Source: Candidatus Cloacimonadota bacterium (GTDB taxonomy: Bacteria > Cloacimonadota > Cloacimonadia > Cloacimonadales > Cloacimonadaceae). From it: 40,951 bases of DNA. Shown one piece after another: positions 17,442 through 26,320 of the stretch. The first letter of the stretch is position 1. Each line of letters begins with the position of its first letter. A program made the translations under genes and the position numbers. The notes beneath the pieces are model-generated. The model did no database searches. It had not been told where the DNA came from and saw only the letters and a list, made by a program, of their open reading frames with translations. The stretch is from the NCBI GenBank assembly GCA_028681035.1, contig JAQUJJ010000017.1:1-40951 (forward strand). The letters run 5' to 3'.

Positions 17442-18179
17442 ATGACATCAGGAATACGCAAATCAATACTAAAATATTCTCCCAATGAAGCGAATCAAGG
17501 GGAAGCCAGCAATGTTAAACCGCATATCGCTGCAATTGATATTCCTCTTCCTCCCGATCCCAGCACACCAGCGGGTCAGATATTTATGGCAGCTACCCAA
17601 TTGTTTTCTGAACATGGCTTTAAAGAGACAACAACCCGGGCTATAGCCAGTCTTGCAGGTGTGAAGCAAGTAATGCTGCACTACTATTTTGGGAGCAAGG
17701 AAGATTTGTACGAGGCAGTGCTGAAGTATGAAGGCATGACCATGCTTTCTGTTATCTTTAGCGGAAATACTTTTAACAAATCTCCGGAAGAGATGCTGAT
17801 AGATATTCCTATCCGGCTTATGGAAGTATTGCACGATAATCCCCAGTGGGCTTCGTTGTTGCGCAGAGAAATAGCAGATGGTGCCGTCCACCTAAGAGAA
17901 GCTCTAAAAGGCGTATCAGAACACGGACCGCTGGGTGCGAACCTTCATTTTCACGATGCCTACATTTTGGCTGTGAAGAATGGAAAAGCCGTCAATCTGC
18001 CCATTGAGGCTGTACGTGAATGCTTGTTGGCAATAGGATATAGTGCTATTTATCTTGCCCCGCTAATATCTATGATTAACGAAAGAGATTTTCATGACGA
18101 GATTGTATGGGCAGAGTGGAAACTAACCCTAAGCACCATCCTGAAAAGGGGCTTACTTATCACAGAATGTCTACCATAG
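17442..18179 (+). CDS. TetR/AcrR-family transcriptional regulator
   Basis: The 245-residue protein has an unusually long N-terminal arm (about 45 residues), then the TetR DNA-binding domain: ILMAATQLFSEHGF-like helix 1 (here IFMAATQLFSEHGF), helix-turn-helix TTTRAIASLAGVKQVMLHYY and FGSKEDLYEAVL. The remaining C-terminal region is a helical ligand domain resembling the CecR-like group (VNLPIEAVRECLLAIGYSAI). Such proteins are usually repressors released by a small molecule. GGAGG lies upstream of the ATG. It stands alone with no efflux or enzyme gene beside it; the TCATTTGACAC copies upstream suggest self-regulation. The inducer is unknown. Confidence 0.88.
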   Translation: MTSGIRKSILKYSPNEANQGEASNVKPHIAAIDIPLPPDPSTPAGQIFMAATQLFSEHGFKETTTRAIASLAGVKQVMLHYYFGSKEDLYEAVLKYEGMTMLSVIFSGNTFNKSPEEMLIDIPIRLMEVLHDNPQWASLLRREIADGAVHLREALKGVSEHGPLGANLHFHDAYILAVKNGKAVNLPIEAVRECLLAIGYSAIYLAPLISMINERDFHDEIVWAEWKLTLSTILKRGLLITECLP

Positions 18180-18327
18180 GAGAAAAAGCCACTTAAATCA
18201 AAATAAGGTTTCTCTCGTGCTGAGCGTGGCGTCATTTCGGCATAAACTTGCTTTGTAGCTGTCTCGTGCTATGCTGGCGGAAGGACTACACCGTTCTACC
18301 AACCGTAATATCAGCCGCCCACTCTTG

Positions 18328-18448
18328 TTATCTATCGCTGAAGTCCTTGCCACAGCAAAATAAGCAGGAAAGCTTGAAGTGCAAGAATGTGGCAACGACT
18401 CCAGACTTGCTAAGATTATATTTAACAAAGAGTAAAAGAGCAAAGAGA
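18328..18448. repeat. Dispersed intergenic repeat, copy 2 of 2
   Basis: Matches 13666-13786 along its length with scattered substitutions, same orientation, ending in the identical TTTAACAAAGAGTAAAAGAG block. The gap 18180-18846 contains only repeats and no convincing gene. Confidence 0.8.
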
Positions 18449-18484
18449 TTTGAGTTCAAGCTGTGCAACTCAGACTATCCATTT

Positions 18485-18524
18485 GTTTCACCCTTTCACT
18501 TTTCCACTTCTCCACCTTTCCACA
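18485..18524. repeat. Degenerate pyrimidine octamer array
   Basis: Five 8-bp units (GTTTCACC, CTTTCACT, TTTCCACT, TCTCCACC, TTTCCACA) in a row; same period as the other octamer arrays but a different consensus. Confidence 0.6.
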
Positions 18525-18528
18525 TATG

Positions 18529-18638
18529 CAGCATCGGATAAGCTACCCTACATCTTAGTCGCTTCGGAGAGCGACCCTACATCTTAGTCGCAGGAGAGCG
18601 ACCCTACATCCTGGCAGCATCGGATAAGCGACCCTACC
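18529..18638. repeat. 27-30 bp tandem repeats with ACCCTAC core
   Basis: Four copies of a unit beginning ACCCTACATCTTAGTCGC and containing GGAGAGCG follow one another; the outer copies carry CAGCATCGGATAAGC. Not CRISPR: there are no unique spacers. Confidence 0.7.
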
Positions 18639-18713
18639 TGCTTGAATTGCTCTATCATTGCCCACTCATTGCCCATGTGGAGGGCATTGGGTGGGCAATG
18701 ATAGGGCAGTGCT
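18638..18713. repeat. 76-bp hairpin repeat, copy 1 of 2
   Basis: CTATCATTGCCCAC (18652-18665) and GTGGGCAATGATAG (18691-18704) form a perfect 14-bp stem. The whole 76-base element recurs with changes at 35059-35134. Confidence 0.8.
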
Positions 18714-18846
18714 TGCAAGGGCGCAAAGATTTTGCTTGCCTTGAACAGCCATTTGATAAACTTGTCTATTAGTGATCTGTTCAAGGCTTTGCTAAGCCTG
18801 TAGCAAAGGGCAGACGCTGTTATTTTCTGATATTAAGGAGCTATAA

Positions 18847-19719
18847 ATGACTTTTCTAAAACGCATGGGCATCTTTCTGTTAACCAACCTGTTGGTGATG
18901 TTTGCCATTGGCATCATTGTGAACCTGCTTGGCATACGGATGGATGGACTGTGGGGACTATTGACAATATGCGCCTTATTTGGCATGGGTGGCTCGTTTA
19001 TCTCGCTAATGATCAGCAAATCCATGGCAAAATGGAGCTATAAAATCCAGATTATCCAGCCCGGCAACGCCAATACCAAGGCTGCATACCTGCTAAATAC
19101 GATAGACGCTATGGCAAGTGCACAGGGCATCAAAACCCCAGAAGTGGGCATCTATAACTCGCCCGATGCCAATGCTTTTGCTACGGGTGCATCCCAAAAC
19201 AGCGCACTGATAGCCTTTTCCAGCGGGATTATAGACAAGCTGAACGAAGACGAACTTGCTGCCGTGGCAGGACACGAACTTAGCCACATCACCTCTGGCG
19301 ATATGGTTACCATGACCCTGCTGATGGGCATTGTGAATACCTTTGTGATGTTCTTTGCCCGTATCATTGCCTTTGCTTTGGACAACGCTCTGCGCGGCGA
19401 TAACCGTGGCGGTGGCTTGGGCTATTTTGGTTATTTTATGGTGGTAATGCTGCTGCAGAACGGCTTAATGTTACTTGCCTATATCCCCATTTCTGCCTAT
19501 TCCCGCTTTCGGGAGTTTCGCGCCGATGCAGGCGCAGCGCATCTTGTAGGTGCTGTGCCAATGATAGAAGCCCTAAAAAAAATCAGCCTTGCCTACTTCC
19601 CAGAGAAACGCAGCGATTCCTATGCTCTGGCAAAGATAAGCAACAGACGCAAGGTGTCCCTTTTTTCCACCCACCCTTCCTTAGAAGCCCGCGTTAATAG
19701 GCTTCAGGCGATGATGTGA
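18847..19719 (+). CDS. htpX: HtpX-family zinc metalloprotease (M48B)
   Basis: This 290-residue inner-membrane protease has two N-terminal transmembrane helices (about 8-28 and 35-58), the zinc site HELSH (His143, Glu144, His147) with the third ligand Glu223 in REFRADAGAA, and two further hydrophobic segments between them. It degrades damaged membrane proteins in partnership with FtsH in known systems. AAGGAG lies upstream of the ATG. Its stop overlaps the start of the next gene, so the two are translationally coupled. Confidence 0.95.
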   Translation: MTFLKRMGIFLLTNLLVMFAIGIIVNLLGIRMDGLWGLLTICALFGMGGSFISLMISKSMAKWSYKIQIIQPGNANTKAAYLLNTIDAMASAQGIKTPEVGIYNSPDANAFATGASQNSALIAFSSGIIDKLNEDELAAVAGHELSHITSGDMVTMTLLMGIVNTFVMFFARIIAFALDNALRGDNRGGGLGYFGYFMVVMLLQNGLMLLAYIPISAYSRFREFRADAGAAHLVGAVPMIEALKKISLAYFPEKRSDSYALAKISNRRKVSLFSTHPSLEARVNRLQAMM

Positions 19720-21062
19720 AACAACTATTTGAACTAAAGATAGAGAAACTTGCCATGGGTGGCTTTGGCATAGCCTTCCAGGATAGCAAAGCCATCTTTG
19801 TACCCTACACTGCCCCCGGCGATATTGTGGATGTGTATGTTAGCCACGAACGTAAAGACCACAGCTTTGCCAAAGTAAGCCGCTATATCAGCCGCGGCGA
19901 AAGCTATACCGAACCCGGCTGCAACGCCTTTGGCGGAGATAAACCCTGTGGCGGTTGCGACTGGCTGATGCTGGATTACCAGGCTCAGATTGAACAGAAA
20001 AACGCTTTGATAAATGGCTTGTTTTCGCACTTTATAGATCCCAGCAAGATTTACCCTACTATTGCCTCTCCAAAGCCTAAGCACTATCGCAATAAGGTAT
20101 TTATGCCCGTGGGCAGAGACGAAAACCGAAAGCTTAGCTACGGCATCTATGCCCGCTGGTCGCATCGCATTGTGCCACATGAAGCTTGCCAGAACCATCC
20201 GCCTGTGTTCGATGCCATTGCCCAGCGGATAATCCAGCTTTGTCAGAAGGCTAAGGTGGACGCATACGACGAAAGCAGCCACACCGGTAGCTTGCGGCAT
20301 ATAGGCTTCCGCTGTTCTAATGACCTCAGTGAAATACTGGTGGTGCTGGTTACCCGCAGTGCTAAGCTGCCCTTCTCCGGCTTGCTTGTTAAGCAGCTTA
20401 CGGACGACTTCCCTGCCATCACGGGAATTGTGCAGAATATCAACCGCGAGCACGGCAACATTATCCTTGGCAGTGAAGAAAAAGTGCTGTTTGGAAGAGA
20501 TTATATCTTCGATACCCTTAGCAATACCAAGTTTAGGATTAACTACCGCAGTTTCTGGCAGATAAATATCGGCACGATGGAGCTGATTATGGATAGCATC
20601 CGCAGCAGAATGAAGCCCAATGCCAATGTGCTGGATGCCTTCTGCGGAATAGGTGCCATCGGCTTGAGTCTGGCTGCCGAAGTGAAATCCCTGGTATTAT
20701 TGGAAGAACTTCCCGAAGCTATCGAAGATGCCAAACAAAACGCCGCCATGAATGGCATAAAAAACATTAGCTTTATCACTGGTATGTTTGAAGAAGAATT
20801 GCCGGAACTGGTGGAAAAGAACTGTCCGGATACCTTGATTATGGATCCTCCCCGCAGCGGAGCAACTAAGGAAAGCATCCAAACCATCATCCAAAGCGGG
20901 ATTAAGCAGATTATCTATCTAAGCTGCTCACCTATGACCCTGGCACGCGACCTTAAGTTGCTGATTAATAGCACAAAATACGAGCTGCAAAGCCTGCAAA
21001 GCTTTGACATGTTCCCCAATACCTGGCACATAGAATGTCTGGCGGTGCTGAACAGAGTGTAA
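19716..21062 (+). CDS. TrmA/RlmD-family RNA (uracil-5-)-methyltransferase
   Basis: Start is GTG at 19716, overlapping the htpX stop (GTGA). The 448-residue protein has an N-terminal TRAM RNA-binding domain (1-60), an iron-sulphur-type cysteine set (Cys69, Cys78, Cys81 and a later one in PHEACQNHP), the SAM-binding LDAFCGIGAIGLSLA, DPPRSG and the catalytic SCSPMTLARDL (Cys near 405). The family methylates C5 of uracil in 23S rRNA or tRNA. The spacing Cys-x8-Cys-x2-Cys differs slightly from the Cys-x5-Cys-x2-Cys of RlmD. Exact target (U747, U1939 or tRNA U54) cannot be told from sequence alone. Confidence 0.9.
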   Translation: MKQLFELKIEKLAMGGFGIAFQDSKAIFVPYTAPGDIVDVYVSHERKDHSFAKVSRYISRGESYTEPGCNAFGGDKPCGGCDWLMLDYQAQIEQKNALINGLFSHFIDPSKIYPTIASPKPKHYRNKVFMPVGRDENRKLSYGIYARWSHRIVPHEACQNHPPVFDAIAQRIIQLCQKAKVDAYDESSHTGSLRHIGFRCSNDLSEILVVLVTRSAKLPFSGLLVKQLTDDFPAITGIVQNINREHGNIILGSEEKVLFGRDYIFDTLSNTKFRINYRSFWQINIGTMELIMDSIRSRMKPNANVLDAFCGIGAIGLSLAAEVKSLVLLEELPEAIEDAKQNAAMNGIKNISFITGMFEEELPELVEKNCPDTLIMDPPRSGATKESIQTIIQSGIKQIIYLSCSPMTLARDLKLLINSTKYELQSLQSFDMFPNTWHIECLAVLNRV

Positions 21063-21067
21063 GCCCC

Positions 21068-21541
21068 ATGAGAAAGCTAATAATATTCCTTATCGTTATT
21101 GTGCTTGGGATTGGCTTAAACAGTTGCAAGCAAGACAGTAGCGATAAACTGGCTCAAGATGAAATTCGAGAGATTCTATACAGTATCAGCACAGATTTTA
21201 ACCTTAAAAACATGTATGAAATCTTGGAACACCTGCACACGGAATACTTACATAAAGGGAAGATAGCCCACCACTTTAACATTAACTGGTTAGAATATAT
21301 GGGGCGGTTTAGCCTACTGGATATTGAGGTGCTATACATTGAGATTCAGGATAATAAAGCCGTGGCTCATACTAAAAACACCTTTAGCTCTGCCTATGAA
21401 ACTGAGGTGCACAACGAACCAGAAGATAACGGAGAGATTTCCTATTTCTATCGTGAAAATGGCGTGTGGTACGTGTATGGCAACCAGCAATGGGCAAAGA
21501 AGGGTGTGCAACGCACCTTGCCTTGTGTGGCAAAGAAATAG
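21068..21541 (+). CDS. Small lipoprotein, NTF2/SnoaL-like pattern
   Basis: Start ATG at 21068, five bases after the methyltransferase stop, gives a lipoprotein signal with lipobox LNS-C (Cys20); an upstream start inside the methyltransferase gene is not needed. The mature 138 residues have a helix-rich first half and a strand-rich second half (VLYIEIQDNKAVAHTKNTF, FYRENGVWYVYGNQQW) in the order seen in NTF2-like cone folds. The resemblance is by pattern only. Role unknown; likely last gene of the htpX unit. Confidence 0.65.
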   Translation: MRKLIIFLIVIVLGIGLNSCKQDSSDKLAQDEIREILYSISTDFNLKNMYEILEHLHTEYLHKGKIAHHFNINWLEYMGRFSLLDIEVLYIEIQDNKAVAHTKNTFSSAYETEVHNEPEDNGEISYFYRENGVWYVYGNQQWAKKGVQRTLPCVAKK

Positions 21542-21586
21542 CTTTGTTATTAGTCCTGATGTCGGCGTTACCCTAAAATTAATAGG

Positions 21587-21735
21587 AACACGGATTTGGC
21601 GGATTAAACGGATTTGCACGGATTCGTTTAGGTAAATCTGGAGTAATTTAACAGTTTGTTTGCTTTTTTACCGCTTTTGTTATTAACCTTGTTCTAATGT
21701 CTGTGTGAATCCGTTTAATCCGCCAAATCCGTGTT
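21587..21735. repeat. Perfect 28-bp inverted repeat bracketing 93 bases
   Basis: Arms 21587-21614 and 21708-21735 are exact reverse complements (AACACGGATTTGGCGGATTA start). The enclosed 93 bases hold no gene. Gap 21542-21856 contains this element and the promoter region of the csgG-like gene. Confidence 0.92.
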
Positions 21736-21856
21736 GCTATTCAATGTATTTCTCAATATATGGCTTTTTTTTAGAAAATAAGCTCCGATTTTGCTTGACA
21801 ATTGTAGCAACAAAAACTGTCTGAACTTATAAGTTTCACCTTAGGAGGATTACCGT

Positions 21857-22807
21857 ATGAAGCACACCCTTATAATTCTCTGCCTAAGCCTTCTGCTATT
21901 GGGCGGATGTGCCAAGTTTCAGAGCGAACAGGCGCAACAAACTCTCTCTATTACACCTGCTACATCAGTACCCGTTGTTGACGAAGCAGTAAGCCTGAAG
22001 AAGAAAGTTGCCATTGGCAGATTCACCAACGAATCCCGCTTGGCAAACAGCTTTTTAAATGAAGGCAGCGATACCAAAGAAAGGATGTCCAAGGCTGCAA
22101 CGGATATCTTAAGCACCAAACTTGCCATGACCAATCGCTATTTATTGATTGAGCGTCAGGATGACATGGCAATTAGCAACGAACAGCAAATAGCCAATAT
22201 CGAAAGCTATAAGATTCCTGCTGATTACCTGATTCTTGGCTCGATTTCCGAGTTTGGGCGCAATACCAGCGGCAACGTTGGACTAATAGACCGCACCAAG
22301 AAACAAACTGCCTACGCCAAAGTGACTCTGCGCCTGGTGGATACCCGCAATGGCATGATTATCTTTGGTCAGGAAGGCTCTGGCGAAGCGAGCAGCGAAG
22401 TTGGCACCGTTTTGGGCATGGGTTCGCAGGCTGGTTTTGATGAAAGCCTTACCGACAAAGCCATCGATGCTGCCATCAGCAGCGTTATCCAAAACCTGAT
22501 AAATAAGCTTGCCAACGATCCCTGGCGTTCCTATGTACTGAGTGTGGAAGGCAGCGAAGTGTACATTTCCGGTGGGCTAAAACAGGGTATCAAAGAAGGT
22601 GATACATTTAAGGTTTACCAGCGTGGCAAACAAGTTATAAATCCCCAAACCAAGATACCCATCGAACTTCCCGGCACCCAAATCGCCACGATTCAGATAA
22701 CTGGCATCTTAGTGGGTACAGAGCTAACTGAGGTTTCTATGGCTAAAGTAATTCAGGGCAACATCGCTGAAGCAGATATGGCAAATCTGTATATCAGCAA
22801 TAAATAG
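21857..22807 (+). CDS. CsgG/HfaB-family lipoprotein
   Basis: The 316-residue product has a lipobox LGG-C (Cys18). It then shows the CsgG pattern: KKKVAIGRFTNESR, RYLLIERQDDM, ADYLILGSISEFG, and AYAKVTLRLVDTRNGMIIF; a C-terminal part (SEVYISGGLKQGIKEGDTFK) resembles the small beta domain found in FlgT-like proteins. Family members form outer-membrane or periplasmic assemblies; the CsgG of curli is an export pore. TAGGAGGATT precedes the ATG. It heads a lipoprotein operon with DUF4810 and GNA1162-type genes, the arrangement known from Neisseria NMB1164-1162. Confidence 0.85.
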   Translation: MKHTLIILCLSLLLLGGCAKFQSEQAQQTLSITPATSVPVVDEAVSLKKKVAIGRFTNESRLANSFLNEGSDTKERMSKAATDILSTKLAMTNRYLLIERQDDMAISNEQQIANIESYKIPADYLILGSISEFGRNTSGNVGLIDRTKKQTAYAKVTLRLVDTRNGMIIFGQEGSGEASSEVGTVLGMGSQAGFDESLTDKAIDAAISSVIQNLINKLANDPWRSYVLSVEGSEVYISGGLKQGIKEGDTFKVYQRGKQVINPQTKIPIELPGTQIATIQITGILVGTELTEVSMAKVIQGNIAEADMANLYISNK

Positions 22808-22819
22808 AGGATGTGTCAA

Positions 22820-23125
22820 ATGAAATACTGGATAATAAGCTTTCTCCTCGTGCTAGTTTTGCTTGGTGCCTGTAGTGTTTCCAAAAGCAATCAGACTTCA
22901 GTTGTCAAAGGTGATTATGGCATGCTGCGCTTAGTGGGTGATCCGATAGGACGTGAAGTTAGCCTTGATGGTAATATTGTCCCGTTGGAGATAAAGAAAA
23001 AGACCAATATCTTCGAGCTAAAAACCGGCACTTATGCTCTAGAGATTCGGGTAAACGGCAGTGTGCAACTATCCCAGAAGCTGTTTATCACCAATGGGCA
23101 GACCAATGAGATAAAGATGCCATGA
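22820..23125 (+). CDS. Small lipoprotein with PEGA-like domain
   Basis: The ATG at 22820 is preferred over one at 22811 because GAGG at 22807-22810 is then correctly spaced. The 101-residue product has lipobox LGA-C (Cys18) and a single domain GREVSLDGNIVPLEIKKKT followed by TGTYALEIRVNG, resembling PEGA beta-domains. It lies between the CsgG-like and DUF4810 genes, overlapping the latter by four bases (ATGA), so it belongs to the same operon. It is an extra member compared with the usual three-gene set. Function unknown. Confidence 0.7.
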   Translation: MKYWIISFLLVLVLLGACSVSKSNQTSVVKGDYGMLRLVGDPIGREVSLDGNIVPLEIKKKTNIFELKTGTYALEIRVNGSVQLSQKLFITNGQTNEIKMP

Positions 23126-23472
23126 AGTATTGCTTAGGCTTGATGGTAGTGCTGTTTTTGATTTCAGCATGTACTGTAGCTCCGCCTTATTTGTATTATG
23201 GAAATACCTCACACAGTTATTACAAAGCCGTTAAGAAGCAAGACCAGAAGTCGGTTAGTAATTACAAAGCCAGTCTGGAAGATGTGTTTGCCAAATCAGC
23301 AAGGCTGGGAATATCTGTTCCCCCTGGATTATACTGCGATTATGCTATGTTGCTGTTAGCTGATGATAAGCTTGCAGAGGCAACCGTGTATTTCAACAAG
23401 GAAAAGGCAGCATGGAGCGAATCCACAGATTTCATGGATTTTCTGATGCAGCGTTATAGCGTTAAGGATTGA
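23122..23472 (+). CDS. DUF4810-type lipoprotein
   Basis: The 116-residue product has lipobox ISA-C (Cys17). The short mature domain contains PPYLYYGNTSHSYYKAVKKQ followed by a helix pair (VPPGLYCDYAMLLLADDKLA, then EATVYFNKEKAAWSES), which matches the DUF4810 proteins always found between CsgG-like and GNA1162 lipoproteins. The start overlaps the PEGA-like gene. Probable partner of its neighbours in an outer-membrane complex; the activity is not known. Confidence 0.8.
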   Translation: MKYCLGLMVVLFLISACTVAPPYLYYGNTSHSYYKAVKKQDQKSVSNYKASLEDVFAKSARLGISVPPGLYCDYAMLLLADDKLAEATVYFNKEKAAWSESTDFMDFLMQRYSVKD

Positions 23473-23484
23473 TGGGGAGCTATT

Positions 23485-24174
23485 ATGAAAAGAAGAACCA
23501 TAATATCATCAACGCTACTAGCCGTTCTCTTACTAATAACTGCCTGTGCCCCTCCTCCGTTAACGCTGAGAAACGCTTTCCCCAAGATGTATGATAACCC
23601 ACCCACCACTATTCTAATCCTACCGCCCATCAATAAAAGCACCGCAGCAGATGCAAAAGAGTACTTTGCCTGCTCTCTTTCCGAAGCTATCGGCATGAAA
23701 GGATATTACCCCATGCCTGTGGAAGCCACCTTCGGCGTGTTACGTGATGAGGGGCTTTATGACACCGAGAACATAAACCCTGCGGTTCTATCTAACTTCA
23801 AGCAGCATTTTGGTGTGGATGCAGTGCTAGTTACTTCTATTGAAGAATGGGAAAAATCCTATGCTATAGTTTCTGGCTCGCTAACCATTAAAGCCAAATT
23901 CGCCTTGTTAAGTACCGCAAATGCTGATACTTTGTGGGATTTCACCACTAAAACAGTAGTAACTCTTGAATCTGATAATGATAACTTTCTTGTTGCTCTG
24001 TTAGAAACTGCGGTTAAAACTGCGGTGGAAGACTATTTCCCGAATTGCCAAAAAGCCAATATCATGACGATGGAGGCTACTCTGCCCTATGGCAAGCATC
24101 ATCCTGTTTATGGTAATGATGGAGATAAAACCATTCCCGCCAGCAAGTATGCTGTAATACAAATCTCTAAGTGA
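23485..24174 (+). CDS. GNA1162-family (DUF799) lipoprotein
   Basis: The 229-residue product has lipobox ITA-C (Cys21). Family-typical segments are PPTTILILPPINKSTAADAK, GYYPMPVEATFGVLRDEGLY and FGVDAVLVTSIEEWEKSY. The Neisseria homologue GNA1162 is an outer-membrane lipoprotein with a TolB-N-like fold. GGGGAGC lies upstream of the ATG, 12 bases after the DUF4810 stop. It closes the operon; the gap to the next gene is 184 bases and shows no other gene. Confidence 0.87.
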   Translation: MKRRTIISSTLLAVLLLITACAPPPLTLRNAFPKMYDNPPTTILILPPINKSTAADAKEYFACSLSEAIGMKGYYPMPVEATFGVLRDEGLYDTENINPAVLSNFKQHFGVDAVLVTSIEEWEKSYAIVSGSLTIKAKFALLSTANADTLWDFTTKTVVTLESDNDNFLVALLETAVKTAVEDYFPNCQKANIMTMEATLPYGKHHPVYGNDGDKTIPASKYAVIQISK

Positions 24175-24358
24175 AGCAGCTTGCAGATTAGATTGTTTGG
24201 CTATAGTGAGTAAGCTATGTTGGAGGAAATATTCCCTTGAACAAAGTTCACTCACGTTGTTAAAATCCCTTGCATTGCTCGCACTTATGCTTTTATCACT
24301 TGCATAAACTACCTAATACGGTTAAACTAATAATATCCAAGCCCAATAAGGAGTTGTT

Positions 24359-26050
24359 TTGAGAAAACTTGAACGTTACACCCTAAAGGACATGATTGCC
24401 CGCACTTGTGAAGCCTTCCCCAATCGCCCTGCTCTTTCCATGGTTGATGATAAACCCTTAACCTACTCTCAAGTAGAGCAACAAATCACCGAGCTTATAG
24501 CTATGATGCTGGATTCTGGCATACAGAAAGGCGATAGAGTTGCCATCCTCAGCCAAAACATGCCGCATTGGGGTATTGCCTATCTGGCGATAACCTCCAT
24601 GGGTGCCGTGGTCGTGCCTATTTTGGTGGATTTTCATGTAAACGAAATCCTGCATATCCTACGTCATTCGGGTTCTAAGATGGTGTTTGTTTCCACCGCA
24701 CAGTATGAAAAGATTGGCTACAGCGAGCTTGAGCCTTTCCCCCTAATGGTTAATCTGGATTCCTTTGAACCCATCGAGGCTCATCTTCCCCTTACTAAGC
24801 TTGCTGATTTTATCCAGGAACGCAGCAAAAACATCAACAAACTGAAACGCAAAGCCCTAAAAGCGGTTGGCTTGCTGGATTTCGAAATACAAGAAGACGA
24901 TCTTGCCGCTATTATCTACACTTCCGGCACTACAGGAAGCTCCAAAGGCGTGATGCTTAGCCACAAAAACATCGTTATAGATGCGTTCCTAACCCTACAT
25001 ATCCAGAAGATGATTGAAACAGATTGCCTTATTTCCGTGCTCCCCCTGCCACATACCTATGAATGCACGATTGGCTTTATTATTCCCATGATGCAGGGTG
25101 CCTGCGTGTATTATCTGGATAAACCCCCCACGGCAAGAGTGCTTGTCCCCGCCATGCAGAAGATTAAACCCACCATGATTTTAACCGTTCCGCTTATTAT
25201 CGAGAAGATATTTAAGCTGCAAATCCACCCCCAGTTAACTAAGAGCCTTGCTATGCGAGAGCTATACAAAGTACCCTTCATGCGCAAAGCTCTGCATAAA
25301 GTAGCGGGCAAGAAACTGATGAAGACCTTTGGCGGACGCATCCATTTCTTTGGTATTGGCGGTGCATTGCTTTCCACAGAAGTGGAACGCTTTCTTTTTG
25401 AAGCAGGCTTCCCATACGCCATAGGCTATGGCTTAACCGAAACCTCCCCGCTGATTGCCGGCTGCACTCCCGCTGTGGTGAAATTCCGCTCTACAGGTAC
25501 CGTGTTGCCTACTTTGGACGTGCGTATTGACAATCCTGATCCTGTTACCGGCATTGGTGAGATACAGATTAAGGGCGATACGGTGATGAAGGGCTATTAT
25601 CGTGATAAAGAGCGCACTGAGCAAGTGTTTACCCCCGATGGCTACTTTATGACCGGTGATCTGGGTATCTTACGGAAGAAGAACTACCTGTACATCAAGG
25701 GACGTTGCAAAAACGTTATCATCGGCCCCAATGGAGATAATATCTATGCTGAAGAACTGGAAGCCAAGCTCAATGAGAGCGAAAGCGTGCTGGAATCGCT
25801 GGTGCTGGAATCAGGAGGTTTAATTACTGGCAGAGTTTTCTTAAACTACGAAATCCTGGATAAACAGCACGGTATTGCCAACATGAGCAGTGTGCAAGCA
25901 GAGAAGTTTATAGCAAAGCACCTGGAAGATATCCGCAAGCACCTTAATAGCAACGTCTCATCTTTCTCTAAGCTGCATAAGCTGATAGAACAAAAAGAAC
26001 CCTTTGAAAAAACTCCCACCCAAAAGATAAAACGCTTCTTGTATCAATAG
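24359..26050 (+). CDS. AMP-forming long-chain acyl-CoA ligase
   Basis: Start is TTG at 24359, with AAGGAG correctly spaced upstream and the residues RKLERYTLKDMIARTCEAFP aligning to the family start. The 563-residue enzyme has the AMP-binding motif IIYTSGTTGSSKGVMLSHKN (about 186-205), GYGLTETSP (about 357), TGDLG (about 433) and KGRCKNVIIGPNGDNI. It activates a fatty acid to acyl-AMP and then acyl-CoA; the presence of the long insert and the class-typical C-terminus fits the FadD15/long-chain group. Chain-length preference is unknown. Monocistronic by position. Confidence 0.9.
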   Translation: MRKLERYTLKDMIARTCEAFPNRPALSMVDDKPLTYSQVEQQITELIAMMLDSGIQKGDRVAILSQNMPHWGIAYLAITSMGAVVVPILVDFHVNEILHILRHSGSKMVFVSTAQYEKIGYSELEPFPLMVNLDSFEPIEAHLPLTKLADFIQERSKNINKLKRKALKAVGLLDFEIQEDDLAAIIYTSGTTGSSKGVMLSHKNIVIDAFLTLHIQKMIETDCLISVLPLPHTYECTIGFIIPMMQGACVYYLDKPPTARVLVPAMQKIKPTMILTVPLIIEKIFKLQIHPQLTKSLAMRELYKVPFMRKALHKVAGKKLMKTFGGRIHFFGIGGALLSTEVERFLFEAGFPYAIGYGLTETSPLIAGCTPAVVKFRSTGTVLPTLDVRIDNPDPVTGIGEIQIKGDTVMKGYYRDKERTEQVFTPDGYFMTGDLGILRKKNYLYIKGRCKNVIIGPNGDNIYAEELEAKLNESESVLESLVLESGGLITGRVFLNYEILDKQHGIANMSSVQAEKFIAKHLEDIRKHLNSNVSSFSKLHKLIEQKEPFEKTPTQKIKRFLYQ

Positions 26051-26084
26051 CAAGGGAGTGGGCAGAACAGGAAAGCACTGTGTT

Positions 26085-26234
26085 TTGGAGTTCAAAGAGC
26101 CATTCCTATCTTTATACTTAGCAATTATTTACAGGCTCTTTGGACTTCAATAAACCAGAGCAGATGACGCTGAAGTCCATATCGCCTGCAAAGATGGTAA
26201 TATATCATAATTATTATCGGCGATATGAACTCCA
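26085..26234. repeat. Two related imperfect hairpins of TTGGAGTTCAAAG family
   Basis: Arms TTGGAGTTCAAAGAGCC (26085-26101) and GGCTCTTTGGACTTCAA (26134-26150) pair; arms TGAAGTCCATATCGCC (26171-26186) and GGCGATATGAACTCCA (26219-26234) pair. The outer word swaps between TGGAGTTC and TGAAGTCC. Related words recur at 30756 and 30786. Confidence 0.75.
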
Positions 26235-26320
26235 GATTCACTTTTCTGTTTCGCCTGTTTATGAGTTAAAATTAAAAATTAATGTTTAGTTAGAGCGGGA
26301 TAAGTGCTTCCTTGCTTAAA

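Noticed and set aside
18529..18638. Possible CRISPR array
   Set aside because: The units are repeated throughout without unique spacers and differ in length.
19734..20453. Long minus-strand reading frame of 239 codons
   Set aside because: It is antisense to the conserved RNA methyltransferase gene and shows no family pattern; a shadow of codon bias.
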